Assembly: GCA_021737645.1 (NCBI GenBank)
Contig: JAIPDO010000012.1
Coordinates: 1 to 64,000, forward strand
Origin: Desulfarculaceae bacterium
GTDB taxonomy: Bacteria > Desulfobacterota > Desulfarculia > Desulfarculales > Desulfarculaceae
Direction: 5' to 3'
Length of the DNA: 64,000 nt
Shown: positions 17,058 through 25,610 of the stretch, in pieces
How positions within the stretch are numbered: the stretch's first letter is position 1
How the letters are laid out: each line of letters begins with the position of its first letter
Program-made: the position numbers and the translations under genes
Notes under the pieces: model-generated
Seen by the model: the letters and a program-made list of their open reading frames with translations, nothing else
Databases searched by the model: none
Told to the model about the DNA's origin: nothing

Positions 17058-17309
17058 CTAGTCGATGCCGGGCAGGGTGATGGTGCCGCAGTTGCCCGCG
17101 TTGGCGCAGGAGCGGTTCTCCACCGTGGGGCTGGCATGGGACGGGGCGTTCTTGGAGCCGTTTACCACCGAGGCGCAGGTGCTCATAACCCGGCTGAGTT
17201 CGTGGCCGCCGCATTCGGGGCACTTCATCTCCACCAGCTCGCCGGAGGTCATGGCCAGGTGCTCGAACACGCTCTGGCAGGATTCGCAACGGAATTCGTA
17301 AATGGGCAT
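17058..17309 (-). CDS. FmdB-type zinc ribbon protein
   Basis: 83 residues from an ATG at 17309 (GAAGGACC upstream), beginning MPIYEFRCESCQSVFE. This is the FmdB/CxxC_CxxC_SSSS zinc ribbon, with Cys8/Cys11 and CPEC (about 30-33) forming one zinc site. The C-terminal tail has further cysteines (NRSCANAGNCG) that may bind a second metal. FmdB proteins are proposed regulators of amidase/formamidase genes, but most are uncharacterised. An in-frame extension to 17378 lacks a ribosome site. Confidence 0.87.
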   Translation of the reverse strand: MPIYEFRCESCQSVFEHLAMTSGELVEMKCPECGGHELSRVMSTCASVVNGSKNAPSHASPTVENRSCANAGNCGTITLPGID

Positions 17310-17432
17310 GGTCCTTCTCTCCGGGCCTGGTTTCATCATTGGAACCACTAGTCTATACCGGCCGCCGGAGCCTGGCAAGGCGCGGCGGCCGTGCTATGAT
17401 GAGCCAACACCCACAGCAAGGAGAAACGCCAC

Positions 17433-18206
17433 ATGGCCTGGAGCTTGGCCACCTTCAACGTCAACGGAGTGCGGGCCCGTTTGCCCCTTTTGCTGGACTG
17501 GCTAAAAAAGGCCGCGCCGGACGTGGCTTGCCTGCAAGAGACCAAGGTCATGGACGAGGACTTCCCTGCCACCGCTTTTGAGGATTTGGGCTACCACACC
17601 TATTTTCACGGGCAGAAATCCTTCAACGGGGTGGCCATCCTGAGCAAGAGCGAAGCCGCCGAGGTGGCCCAGGGTCTGGAGCCAGGCGACGGCGGCCAGG
17701 CCCGGGTCTTGGCCGCGCGGTTTAAAACCGGCTGGGTGGTGAACCTCTACGTGCCCCAGGGACGGGAGGTGGGCCACGAGGCCTGGCACTACAAGCTGGA
17801 GTTTCTGGACCAGGTGGCCCAGATGCTGCCCCGGCGCTTTGACCCCCAGGAGCCCTTGATCGTCACCGGGGACATGAACGTGGCCCCCAGCGACCTGGAC
17901 GTGTACGACCCCAAGCGAATGGCCGGCAAGGTGAGCTGTCACCCTGACGAGCGGGCCGCCCTGGAGCGCATCGAGGCCTGGGGCCTCGCCGACCTGTTTA
18001 GGTGCCACCATCCCGAGGACAAGCAGTTCACCTTTTGGGACTACCGCCTGCCCCAGTCCTTCAAGCGCGACCTGGGCTGGCGCATCGATCTGATCCTGGC
18101 CACCGCGCCCTTGGTCAAAGCCTGCAACGAGTGCCTGGTGGACACCGAGCCCCGGGGCTTGGCCAAGCCCAGCGACCATACCCCGGTGGTGGCCCGGTTC
18201 GAATAG
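17433..18206 (+). CDS. xthA: Exodeoxyribonuclease III
   Basis: 257 residues of the ExoIII/AP-endonuclease family. It cuts 5' to abasic sites and degrades 3' ends in base-excision repair. Conserved residues: Asn9-Asn11 (FNVNG), Glu36 in CLQETKV, Asp147/Asn149 in GDMNVAPSDLDVYDP, the WRIDLIL segment and the C-terminal SDHTPVV with the catalytic His. AAGGAG lies 12 bases before the ATG. It is monocistronic or in tandem with a tiny membrane protein gene. Confidence 0.95.
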   Translation: MAWSLATFNVNGVRARLPLLLDWLKKAAPDVACLQETKVMDEDFPATAFEDLGYHTYFHGQKSFNGVAILSKSEAAEVAQGLEPGDGGQARVLAARFKTGWVVNLYVPQGREVGHEAWHYKLEFLDQVAQMLPRRFDPQEPLIVTGDMNVAPSDLDVYDPKRMAGKVSCHPDERAALERIEAWGLADLFRCHHPEDKQFTFWDYRLPQSFKRDLGWRIDLILATAPLVKACNECLVDTEPRGLAKPSDHTPVVARFE

Positions 18207-18294
18207 GGAAATTGCCACAATCCTTGCTCCCATAGCCGCGCCGGTGTTATGGTGAGGTGTCTGGTAAAAGCAAGCGCCCAGGGAGGATGCGGCC

Positions 18295-18408
18295 ATGAAC
18301 TGGCAATTTTATGTGATCGTTGGGGGTTCAATCGCCTTGGCCCTTTTAATCACCTGGCTGGGCCGTCGCCAAGACCAAAAGGACCAGGCAGCCTCTTCCG
18401 AAGGCTAG
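18295..18408 (+). CDS. 37-residue single-pass membrane protein
   Basis: A short open frame starting MNWQFYVIVGGSIALA and continuing LLITWLGRRQDQK to a polar tail. It has one clear transmembrane helix (about 5-24) followed by a positive RR stop-transfer. GGGAGG sits 7 bases before the ATG. Small proteins of this shape often modulate membrane enzymes or transporters, but no function can be read. The start signal plus the hydrophobic-then-basic layout make it likely real. Confidence 0.6.
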   Translation: MNWQFYVIVGGSIALALLITWLGRRQDQKDQAASSEG

Positions 18409-18508
18409 CCACCGGAGACCGGCTTGCCCGCCATGGGTCTTGACACTTTCCGAGCCCTTAAATAAGTTGAAATTGGCAAGTTCGCCGGTATCTACCGGAG
18501 GGGACGCG

Positions 18509-19660
18509 GTGCGTCTGAAAAAAATTATCGCCATGCCTGGATTGGCCCTTGTCGCCGCCCTGGCAGCGGTGTTGTTGCTATGCCAGGGGTCTACCCTGGC
18601 CGCCGGAAAGGCCGGGCCGGTCAAGATCGGGGTGGTCTTTCCCCTAAGCGGGACGGAAGCGGCCTATGGCGACTGCGGGCTCAAGGGCCTTAAAATGGCC
18701 AACAAACGCCGTCCGTCGGTGCTGGGCCGCCCGGTGGATCTCATCCTTGCCGACAACCTAAGCAACAAGGTGGGCTCCTGCCGGGAGACCTCCCGCCTTG
18801 TCCGCGAGGACAAGGTGCGGGCCATCATCGGTTGCCTGACCTCGGGCAACACCCTGGCCGCCGCGTCGGTGGCCGAAAAGGCCCAGGTGCCGCTGGTGGC
18901 TCCCTGGGCCACCAACTCCAAGGTAACCAGGGGGCGCAAGTACATATTTAGGGTGTGCTTCGTGGACCCCTTTCAGGGGCAGGTGGCGGCCAAGTTTGCC
19001 CGCGAGGGCCTGAAGGCCAAGACCGCGGCGGTGTTCACCGATCTTAGCCAAGAATATTGCGTGGGCATCGCCCGCTGCTTTAGGCAGGCGTTCAAGCAAA
19101 TGGGCGGCAAGGTGGTGCTCAAGGCTTTTTACAACAGCGGGGACCGGGACTTCGCGCCCCAGTTGGCGGCGGCAAAAAAGGCGGCTCCGGACATCATCTA
19201 CCTGCCAGGCCATTTCCGCGAGGACGCCCTCATCGCCCTCCAGGCCCGGGCCATGGGCCTTAACCAGCCCATACTCAGCGGCGACGCAGCCCAGACCGAC
19301 GAGTTGCTCTACCTGGGCAAGGACGCGGTGGAGGGGCTGTGCCTGACCACCCACTTTCACCCCCAGGGGGTGGAGACTCCGGCGGGCAAGCGCTTTGTGG
19401 CCGCTTTTAAAAAGAACTACCGCTATGCCCCGGAGTCAATAAGCGCGCTCACCTACGACGCCTACAACGTCCTGCTGGACGCCATCACCCGGGCCGGGTC
19501 CACCGACCCGCCGGCCGTCGCCAAGGCCTTGGATGAGACCAAGGATTTCCCCGGCGCCACGGGCATGCTAACCCTGCTGCGCCACGACGCCATCAAGCCG
19601 GTGGTTATTCTTCAAGTAAAAGACGGCAAGTTTAGGTATCTCACCACGGTCAGGCCTTGA
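18509..19660 (+). CDS. Periplasmic binding protein, branched-chain amino acid type
   Basis: 383 residues from a GTG at 18509, which has GGAGGGG 5 bases upstream and begins a signal peptide (RLKKIIAMPGLALVAALAAVLLL to LAAGK). The mature domain is Peripla_BP_6 (LivJ-like): VKIGVVFPLSGTEAAYG, IIGCLTSGNTLAAASVAE, YRYAPESISALTYDAYNVLLDAI. It would capture an amino acid or other small ligand for an ABC importer, but no livHMGF genes are nearby. A TTGACA at 18440-18445 lies upstream and is probably its -35 element. Followed by a repeat element. Confidence 0.87.
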   Translation: MRLKKIIAMPGLALVAALAAVLLLCQGSTLAAGKAGPVKIGVVFPLSGTEAAYGDCGLKGLKMANKRRPSVLGRPVDLILADNLSNKVGSCRETSRLVREDKVRAIIGCLTSGNTLAAASVAEKAQVPLVAPWATNSKVTRGRKYIFRVCFVDPFQGQVAAKFAREGLKAKTAAVFTDLSQEYCVGIARCFRQAFKQMGGKVVLKAFYNSGDRDFAPQLAAAKKAAPDIIYLPGHFREDALIALQARAMGLNQPILSGDAAQTDELLYLGKDAVEGLCLTTHFHPQGVETPAGKRFVAAFKKNYRYAPESISALTYDAYNVLLDAITRAGSTDPPAVAKALDETKDFPGATGMLTLLRHDAIKPVVILQVKDGKFRYLTTVRP

Positions 19661-19662
19661 TT

Positions 19663-19787
19663 CGGCGGCTTCGCCAGACGACCGATAGCTGCGTTGCCGG
19701 CATCGCTTAGGCCCTCAGCGTGACTCTGCCACGCTGAGGCCTGCGCTCGCCGCACGCCTTGCTCTGCGGTGCCTGGCTGTGCCGCGA
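19663..19787. repeat. Dispersed intergenic repeat, copy 3
   Basis: About 125 bp, starting CGGCGGCTTCGCCAGACG and ending GGTGCCTGGCTGTGCCGCG, so the ends are imperfect inverted repeats. The centre is a perfect 10-bp hairpin CCTCAGCGTG (19713-19722) / CACGCTGAGG (19730-19739). CCTGCGCTCGCCG is shared with copy 2. It follows the binding-protein stop codon directly. Confidence 0.7.
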
Positions 19788-19896
19788 ATGTTTTCGCGCG
19801 TTCGTCTTCGGAAAAACAATTTCTACAAAATTCAAGATGGGTCCGGTTGCAAGAAGCTATTGGACAGCCTGATTTCAGGACTTAGGAGATCAGGTT

Positions 19897-20370
19897 CTAC
19901 TGCCAGGTGTAATCGAACTTGCAGACCTCGTCGCCCTGGCCGATAAAGACGGGGCGCTCCAGATGCAGCCGGGGGGAATAGCCCCGGGCGAAGGCGAAGT
20001 CCCGGCAACAGGAAAGCACCGGCAACAGCTCCTCGGGCAGGCCCATTTCCCGGTACAGCTTCAGATAGCCGCAGCCGGTCACGGTGAGGCTCATGCGGCC
20101 CTCTTCCAACTCATAGCCCTCGGTCTCCAGGGAGCCGGGAACGGCCATCAGCCGGTCCCAGATGGTGGCGAAGTGCTCCAGGCTGGGCCCGGCCTTGGCC
20201 TCGGCGGCAAAGGCCTTGCCCGCCTCCTCGGCGGTCTGCTCCACCATCTGGGTCATCACCGCCAGGGCCTCTTCTTGGCCCAGGCGCTGGCGCAGCACTC
20301 CATAAACCTGGGCCAACACCGTGGCCTCTATCTCCCGGCGCACCAAAAGGGGAACTTGGTTGACGTTCAT
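19897..20370 (-). CDS. L-2-amino-thiazoline-4-carboxylic acid hydrolase-family protein
   Basis: 157 residues resembling the ATC hydrolase family (PF14196): N-terminal RREIEATVLAQVYGVL, central TVTGCGYLKLYREMGLPEEL, CRDFAFARGYSPRLHLERP and the C-terminal GDEVCKFDYTW. Conserved cysteines (CGY, SCCRDF, VCKF) fit the family, whose name comes from a Pseudomonas enzyme of cysteine synthesis. Most members are anaerobe proteins of unknown role. The actual substrate here is unproven. Confidence 0.68.
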   Translation of the reverse strand: MNVNQVPLLVRREIEATVLAQVYGVLRQRLGQEEALAVMTQMVEQTAEEAGKAFAAEAKAGPSLEHFATIWDRLMAVPGSLETEGYELEEGRMSLTVTGCGYLKLYREMGLPEELLPVLSCCRDFAFARGYSPRLHLERPVFIGQGDEVCKFDYTWQ

Positions 20371-20447
20371 GGCGGTCCTCCCGACATCAGATGGTGTTTG
20401 TCAGATAGGCCCAGCTTGCCTCATGGGCCTTCGCGGCGCAACAAAGA

Positions 20448-20481
20448 GATTCGCCGCCCGGCCGGGGCCGGACGGCGAATC
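20448..20481 (-). terminator. Terminator hairpin after thiolase operon
   Basis: GATTCGCCG / CGGCGAATC outer stem with an inner CCGGCC / GGCCGG pair; on the minus strand it is followed by TCTCTTTGTT. It lies about 40 bases beyond the thiolase stop codon and marks the end of the leftward catabolic operon. Confidence 0.7.
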
Positions 20482-20522
20482 ATCATGCAAGGGTACGGGG
20501 ATCGGAGCAGGCTGGTTATTGG

Positions 20523-21716
20523 TCAGGAAACCTTGAACACCACCGCGGCGGCGGTGTCGCCCGCGGCGCAGCCCGCGAACAGGCCGTAGCCGCCGCCCTT
20601 TAGCACCAACTCTTCGATCATCTCCACCATGCAGCGCGCCCCGGTGGGCCCCTGGGGATGGCCGAAGATCATGGAAGAGCCGTAGTTGTTGAAGATGTCG
20701 TCCGGGATGTTCATGAGGCGGCCCATGATGATGTCGTTGATGGTGAAGGGGTTGTGGGTCTTCACCGCGGCCAGGTCCTTGACCTCCAGGCCGGCGTTTT
20801 TTAGAGCCATCTGGGCCGCCGGGGTCACCGCCGCGGCCATGCGGGCCTTGGCCGCCCGGCCGTAGCCGTAGGAGAGGATCTGGATGGTCACGCTCTTGTC
20901 GGAAGAGAGTTCCTTGGCCTTGTCCTGGGTGGTGACGATGAGCCCGGCGTTGCCGTCGGCCGGGTGGGTCTGGGCCCCGAAGGTCAGCGCGCCGTCGGGC
21001 AGGATGGGCCTCAAGGAGGCCAGGCCCTCGGCGGTGGTGGGCGTGATGCCCTCGTCGGCCTCCACGGTGACGGTCTTTTTCTTGCTGAGCTTTATGTCCA
21101 CCGGGATCATGTAGCCCTTTTGGAAGGCCCGGTCATCGGCCAGGGCCATCTGGTACTGCTCGTAGCGCCGAAGCGCCAGGGCGTCGGATTCTTCCTTGGT
21201 GACCCCGCCGTTGTCCTTGCCCACCAGCTCGGCGGTCATGAACATGGCCTCGCCGCCATAGGGGTCCTTGTTGAAGTTGTCCATCATCCAGTTTTCGCTG
21301 ATCACCTCGGCGCCGGGCCCCTTGGGGTTGGGCCACACGGTGTGGGGGCCGTTGGAGCAGCGGTCGGTGGTGGCCACCAGGTTGCACTCGTGGGCTCCGC
21401 ACTCCAGCCCGGAGGCGGCGGCATAGAGCGCGGTGGCGCTGGTGGCGCAGGCCTGGCTCACGGTTGGGCCTGAGATGCGGTCGTTGCCCATTAGGGCGCA
21501 GTACCAGGGGTTGGCGTAGAACCAGGACGGCATGCCGATGGTCATGCCGAAGGTGCAGCCGTCGAAAACTTTGGGGTCGATGCCCCTGAGCTCCAGGAAC
21601 TTTTTGGTGGTGGCCGCGGCCAGTTTTACCGGGTGCTCGTTTTGAAACGATCCCTGCCAACGGGAAAAAGGCGAGGACCAGTACCCCTTGTGGGGGACAA
21701 AGGCTTTGCTGAACAT
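20523..21716 (-). CDS. Thiolase-family acyl-CoA acyltransferase
   Basis: 397 residues of the thiolase superfamily, the usual subunit length. The nucleophile is Cys90 in SQACATSATAL, the catalytic His lies in FGHPQGPTGAR (about 355), and a second Cys is in FAGCAAGDTAAAVVF near the C-terminus. The sequence around these residues differs from standard acetyl-CoA acetyltransferases (for example NPFTINDIIMG in place of NEAFA), so a nonstandard substrate is likely. It is the last gene of the leftward operon with acyl-CoA ligase, dehydratase activase and dehydratase subunit, which suggests thiolytic cleavage of a 3-oxoacyl-CoA made by that pathway. Confidence 0.82.
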   Translation of the reverse strand: MFSKAFVPHKGYWSSPFSRWQGSFQNEHPVKLAAATTKKFLELRGIDPKVFDGCTFGMTIGMPSWFYANPWYCALMGNDRISGPTVSQACATSATALYAAASGLECGAHECNLVATTDRCSNGPHTVWPNPKGPGAEVISENWMMDNFNKDPYGGEAMFMTAELVGKDNGGVTKEESDALALRRYEQYQMALADDRAFQKGYMIPVDIKLSKKKTVTVEADEGITPTTAEGLASLRPILPDGALTFGAQTHPADGNAGLIVTTQDKAKELSSDKSVTIQILSYGYGRAAKARMAAAVTPAAQMALKNAGLEVKDLAAVKTHNPFTINDIIMGRLMNIPDDIFNNYGSSMIFGHPQGPTGARCMVEMIEELVLKGGGYGLFAGCAAGDTAAAVVFKVS

Positions 21717-21789
21717 GGTCTGCTCCGTATCGGTTAAACGGTGGTAGCCATAATGGCAGCCTGTAAATTGCTGCTGGTCTTATTAGTCC

Positions 21790-23367
21790 TTATTTGTCGG
21801 ACCAATGGCCGTAGCGGTCCCGAAGCACCCGGTGCAAAATCTTGCCGGTGCCGGTGCGGGGCATCTCGTCCTCGGGCACGAAGTGGATATTCTTGGGCCG
21901 CTTGAATCCGGCTATCTTGCCCTTGGTGAACTCGCTGAGCTCCTTGGCCAGCTCCGGGCCGTGCTCGTAGCCCTGGTGGGTGATGACCACGGCGGTGACG
22001 CTCTCGCCCCACTTGTCGTCGGGCACCCCGATCACCGCCACGTCCTTGACCGCCGAGTGACCGCCCAGGCAGTCCTCCACCTCGCTGGGGTAGACGTTTT
22101 CCCCGCCGGTGATGATCATGTTTTTCTTGCGGTCGACCAGGTAGTAGTAGCCCTCCTCGTCCATGTAGGCCATGTCGCCGGCGCTGAAGAAATCGCCCAC
22201 AAAGGAGTCTTTGGTCACCTCGGGCAATTTCCAGTACTCGCTGAACATGGCCGGGCCCCGGGAGTAGAGCTCGCCCACCTCGCCCACGGGCACCTCGTTA
22301 TGGTCTTCGTCCAACAGCTTGATAAGGTCGGTGCCGGGAATCTCGCGGCCGATGGAGCCCAGCTTGTCGAACTGCTCCGAGGGCAGCAGCAGGGTGACCA
22401 GACCGGCCTCGGTGGAGCCGTAGGCCTCGTAGAGTTGGCTGTTGGTGAAGTATTCCATGATGGACAACTTCAGGTCGCGCCGGGCCGGGGCCGAGGAGAT
22501 GAGGAGCTTCTTGACGCAGTCCACGTTGTACTTGGCTTTAACTTCCTCGGGCAGAGCCAGCATCATGATGTAGTGGGTGGGCACCAGGGATGTGAAGGTG
22601 ATGCCGAACTCGCTGAGGGTCTTGATCATGTGCTCGGCGTCGAAGGACACCGAGTTGTAGACCACGGCGGTGGCCCCCAGGCAGGTGAACACAAAGGAGT
22701 AGAACACGCTGTTGATGTGGCACATGGGCATGACCAAAAGTCCCCGGTCGTCCCGGTCGTAGCCCATTGCCGCGATGTTGGTCCAGTATTTGCCAGCCAG
22801 GGACTCGTGGGTGCGCACCACGCCCTTGGGGCGGCCGGTGGTGCCGGAGGTGTACATGACGATCCAGGTGTCCTCGTCATACACCTTGGTGGCTGGCTCC
22901 TCGGGCGACCCAGCGGCGAACAACTCCTCCATGTGGGTGTAACCCTCCGGGGCCGCTCCCTCGCCAAAGTAGATGTATCCGTTGTCCGATATGGCTTCCA
23001 GGTCCGGCTTGGCGTCCATCACGTCGGCCGCGAAGGGCTTCTCCACGATGATGGCCTTGGTCTCGGAGTTGTTTAAGATGTAGGTGTATTCGGTGGGGGT
23101 CAGGCGGAACATGATGGGTACGGCCACGAAGCCGCCCTTGGCGCAGGCTCCGTAAAACTCCATCCACTCCAGGCAGTTGAAGGCCAACATGGCGATGCGG
23201 TCGCCCTTTTTGAGCCCCCGGTCGGCCAGGGCGTTGGCCAGGCGGCAGCAGCGCTCGTTGAATTGTTTGAAGGTCAAGGAACGCTTTAAATCCGCCACGC
23301 CCTCCTTGTCCGGAAACTTGATGGCGTTCACCCGAAGAATATCGGCCACGGTGAGCCAGCGGTTCAT
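21790..23367 (-). CDS. AMP-forming acyl-CoA synthetase/ligase
   Basis: 525 residues of the ANL superfamily. The P-loop is MYTSGTTGRPKGVVRTH (about 170-186), the adenine motif YEAYGSTEAG, and the C-terminal hinge YYLVDRKKNMIITGGENVYPSEVE with a final catalytic Lys in PRTGTGKILHR. It activates a carboxylic acid to the CoA thioester in the cytoplasm. The substrate is not predictable; operon context suggests the acid entering the dehydratase/thiolase route. It lies 73 bases upstream of the thiolase. Confidence 0.9.
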   Translation of the reverse strand: MNRWLTVADILRVNAIKFPDKEGVADLKRSLTFKQFNERCCRLANALADRGLKKGDRIAMLAFNCLEWMEFYGACAKGGFVAVPIMFRLTPTEYTYILNNSETKAIIVEKPFAADVMDAKPDLEAISDNGYIYFGEGAAPEGYTHMEELFAAGSPEEPATKVYDEDTWIVMYTSGTTGRPKGVVRTHESLAGKYWTNIAAMGYDRDDRGLLVMPMCHINSVFYSFVFTCLGATAVVYNSVSFDAEHMIKTLSEFGITFTSLVPTHYIMMLALPEEVKAKYNVDCVKKLLISSAPARRDLKLSIMEYFTNSQLYEAYGSTEAGLVTLLLPSEQFDKLGSIGREIPGTDLIKLLDEDHNEVPVGEVGELYSRGPAMFSEYWKLPEVTKDSFVGDFFSAGDMAYMDEEGYYYLVDRKKNMIITGGENVYPSEVEDCLGGHSAVKDVAVIGVPDDKWGESVTAVVITHQGYEHGPELAKELSEFTKGKIAGFKRPKNIHFVPEDEMPRTGTGKILHRVLRDRYGHWSDK

Positions 23368-23399
23368 AACTACATCCTCTCCCGTTGGGGTTCAACCCT

Positions 23400-23429
23400 G
23401 GCCGGGGGGTCCCCTCAAACCCCCCGGCC
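23400..23429 (-). other. Intercistronic hairpin in the dehydratase operon
   Basis: A perfect 10-bp inverted repeat GGCCGGGGGG / CCCCCCGGCC with a 10-base loop lies between the activase stop and the ligase start. There is no U-tract on the leftward transcript, so an mRNA stability or partial attenuation element is more likely than a full terminator. Confidence 0.55.
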
Positions 23430-23441
23430 CTTGGGCCTAAG

Positions 23442-24230
23442 TTATTCGCTCGCCAGTTGCCGGGCTCTAAAGTCCCGGGCCAGGATCGCCGCTCCCCAGG
23501 CGCCGTTTAGCTGAGGGCGGGGCGGCAGGAGCACTTGGCGTCCCAGCTCCAGGCTCAGCATCTCGGCCAGATAGGGGTTGTGGGCGGCGACTCCGCCGGT
23601 CATGACTACCGCGCCTTCAAAGATGTCCATTTCCATGACCCGCTTGACCACCGAGCGGAACAGGCCCTTGACCAGGGCCTGCACCTTTACGCCGTCGCGT
23701 ATCTTGGACAGCACTTCGGTGGCGGTGAATACGGTGCAATATGCTCCCAGGGTGGCTTCTTCGGTGGCCTCTTGGGCCAAGCCGTTCAGGCTTTCCAGAG
23801 GCAGATCCAGCCTCAGGGCCATCTCTTCCAAAAAGGCACCGGTGCCCGCCGCGCACTTGCGGTTCATCTTGAAAGAAGTGCGCAGCCCCTGGGCGTTGAG
23901 TTTGATGATTTTATTGTCCTGGCCTCCGATGTCCACCACGGTCAGCGCCTGGGGGAAGTGATAGTAGGCCCCGGCGGCGTGGCAGGCGATCTCGGTGCGG
24001 GTCTCCTGGGCCATGGCCGCGTTCTTGCGGCCGTAACCACAGGCGAAGATTCCCTCCACTTGCCCGGCGTCCAGACCGGCCTGGGCCAAAGCCTGGTCCA
24101 TGCCCTGCGCCGCGCTGGCGGTGAAGTCCACTCCCGAGCGCAACACAGCGCTGCCCAGGAGCTTGCCGGAGTCGTCTACGAGCGCCGCCTTGGTGGCGCT
24201 GGCCCCAATGTCTATGCCGCCGAAGACCAT
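23442..24230 (-). CDS. 2-hydroxyacyl-CoA dehydratase activase (HgdC/BadF family)
   Basis: 262 residues of the BadF/BadG/BcrA/BcrD ATPase family, the archerase that injects an electron into 2-hydroxyacyl-CoA dehydratases at the cost of ATP. Seen: phosphate-1 loop GGIDIGASATKAAL, DIGGQDNKI (99-108), NRKCAAGTGAFLE with cluster ligand Cys126, a second ligand Cys165 (AYCTVF), and MTGGVAAHNPYL. Two such subunits share one [4Fe-4S] cluster. The start codon overlaps the stop of the dehydratase subunit gene (TGATG), so the two are translationally coupled. Confidence 0.92.
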   Translation of the reverse strand: MVFGGIDIGASATKAALVDDSGKLLGSAVLRSGVDFTASAAQGMDQALAQAGLDAGQVEGIFACGYGRKNAAMAQETRTEIACHAAGAYYHFPQALTVVDIGGQDNKIIKLNAQGLRTSFKMNRKCAAGTGAFLEEMALRLDLPLESLNGLAQEATEEATLGAYCTVFTATEVLSKIRDGVKVQALVKGLFRSVVKRVMEMDIFEGAVVMTGGVAAHNPYLAEMLSLELGRQVLLPPRPQLNGAWGAAILARDFRARQLASE

Positions 24231-25465
24231 CAGGCGGCCGCTTCCTCGATCTGCTCCACAAAGGCCTCAAGGTTGGTCTTGGCCTGCTCGTCGCTGAAGC
24301 AGCGCAGGTCGTTGAGGTCGCCGTTGATGACCAAGGAGGGCACCCCGTGCACCTCGGCGAAACGCTGCGGCAGGCCATAGCGGCTGTTGGAGTTGTTGGG
24401 GCAGGTCTTGGCGTCGTGGAAGATGACGCCCTGGCAGCCGTAGCGCTCGATGTGCTCTTTCATGTAGGCCTCTTTGTAGGCCTCGTCGCGCACGATGAAC
24501 AGCTCGGTATAGGCCCGGGCCATGGACTCGAAGGGATCGTTGGCGTCAAAAGCGCCGAATATCCAGGAGTTGCAGTAGGTGGAGCAAACGATGGCCGCCT
24601 TGAGTTCGGTCATCAGCTCGCTGAGCATGCGCAGACGCCCCCACACCGGCATGCCGTCCCAATACAGGCGCATGCGCTCGCCGGGCACCGCGGAATAGCC
24701 CATCTTCTCGCGCTCCACCAACTCGGCCAGCAGGGTGTCGTAATACTCGATGGCCTCGGGGCGGCCCCGGAGCACCACCGCCGGGGCCATGTGGATGGTG
24801 TGGTCGAAGAAGTTAAGCTGGGCGGGCACCCGCGCGCCGTACTCCAGCACGCCGCGCCACTGCTCGGTGCACTGCTTGGATAGCCCCACCACCTCACGCA
24901 GGCGGTCGATATCGAACTTGTTGCCGCTGACCTTTTCCAGGGTGGGAATAAGGTCCTGTATTTGCTGGGCCACGTCGGCCACCATGTAATCACGAACCTC
25001 GCCCACGCCCCGGTGGGTGCGCACCCCGATGGCCGGTACATCGAAGTGGCGGCCATACCACTCGAACCAGTCCTGCACGTCGCGGCACTGGTTGGTGTTG
25101 AACACCAGCACGTCTGGTTTGGGTACGCCCTTGATGCCGTAGGCTCTGGTCAAGGGAGTGATTCCTTTGAGAAAAGCACCAACATCGGCGGTGAGGTAGG
25201 AGCATATTTCCGGGCTATATCCGAGGGCGTTGGCCACCGGTATGGTGTCGGTGGCCATACGGGAAGCGCCCAACATGGCCCCGTGGTTCTCAGGGTAGTA
25301 GACTTCGAAACCCATGGCTATAAGCAGCTCGGCCGGGCCTACGCTGGTGCACCAGGCCACCTTGGGGCTGCCCTCGGCGGCGGCGCGGTCCAGGGCCAAA
25401 AAGTGGTCGGCCATGAGCTTTTTCATCATTTTGGTCGCTTGAATCGGTGGTGTTTTTTCAGACAT
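24230..25465 (-). CDS. 2-hydroxyacyl-CoA dehydratase subunit (HgdB/FldC-like)
   Basis: 411 residues of the 2-hydroxyglutaryl-CoA dehydratase D-component family (also benzoyl-CoA reductase BcrB/C-like). Cysteines likely to bind a [4Fe-4S] cluster include Cys39 (AWCTSVGPAELL), Cys88 (SPEICSYLTADVG) and the later Cys in FHDAKTCPNNS. Known enzymes are heterodimers; only one such subunit is encoded here, next to its activase. The missing partner may lie elsewhere, or this may work as a homodimer. It is the promoter-proximal gene of the operon, under a strong promoter with an operator-like palindrome. Confidence 0.87.
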   Translation of the reverse strand: MSEKTPPIQATKMMKKLMADHFLALDRAAAEGSPKVAWCTSVGPAELLIAMGFEVYYPENHGAMLGASRMATDTIPVANALGYSPEICSYLTADVGAFLKGITPLTRAYGIKGVPKPDVLVFNTNQCRDVQDWFEWYGRHFDVPAIGVRTHRGVGEVRDYMVADVAQQIQDLIPTLEKVSGNKFDIDRLREVVGLSKQCTEQWRGVLEYGARVPAQLNFFDHTIHMAPAVVLRGRPEAIEYYDTLLAELVEREKMGYSAVPGERMRLYWDGMPVWGRLRMLSELMTELKAAIVCSTYCNSWIFGAFDANDPFESMARAYTELFIVRDEAYKEAYMKEHIERYGCQGVIFHDAKTCPNNSNSRYGLPQRFAEVHGVPSLVINGDLNDLRCFSDEQAKTNLEAFVEQIEEAAA

Positions 25466-25553
25466 GACTTAGCCTCCGGCCTATGCGACACTTTGCCGCC
25501 GTGCAAGGCCGGAAACACGGCAAAGCGGGCCAAAAATGGTAGACACGTGGTTA

Positions 25554-25580
25554 CAAGTTAGCTACAATCTAGCTAACTTG
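25554..25580. promoter_or_regulatory. Perfect palindromic operator between divergent operons
   Basis: CAAGTTAGCT (25554-25563) and AGCTAACTTG (25571-25580) are exact inverted repeats separated by ACAATCT. The 27-bp site begins one base downstream of the leftward -10 hexamer and covers the expected transcription start. A TetR- or GntR-type repressor bound here would block the dehydratase operon. No regulator gene is adjacent. Confidence 0.8.
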
Positions 25581-25581
25581 C

Positions 25582-25610
25582 ACTATAGGCAGGCCCGTCT
25601 GGCTTGTCAA
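25582..25610 (-). promoter_or_regulatory. Strong sigma70 promoter of the dehydratase operon
   Basis: On the minus strand TTGACA (25610-25605), a 17-base spacer and TATAGT (25587-25582): six of six and five of six consensus matches. The palindromic operator follows immediately. Confidence 0.82.

Noticed and set aside
18440-18508. TTG as start of the branched-chain-type binding protein
   Set aside because: This TTG is part of a TTGACA -35 element; the GTG at 18509 has a strong ribosome site and begins the signal peptide.
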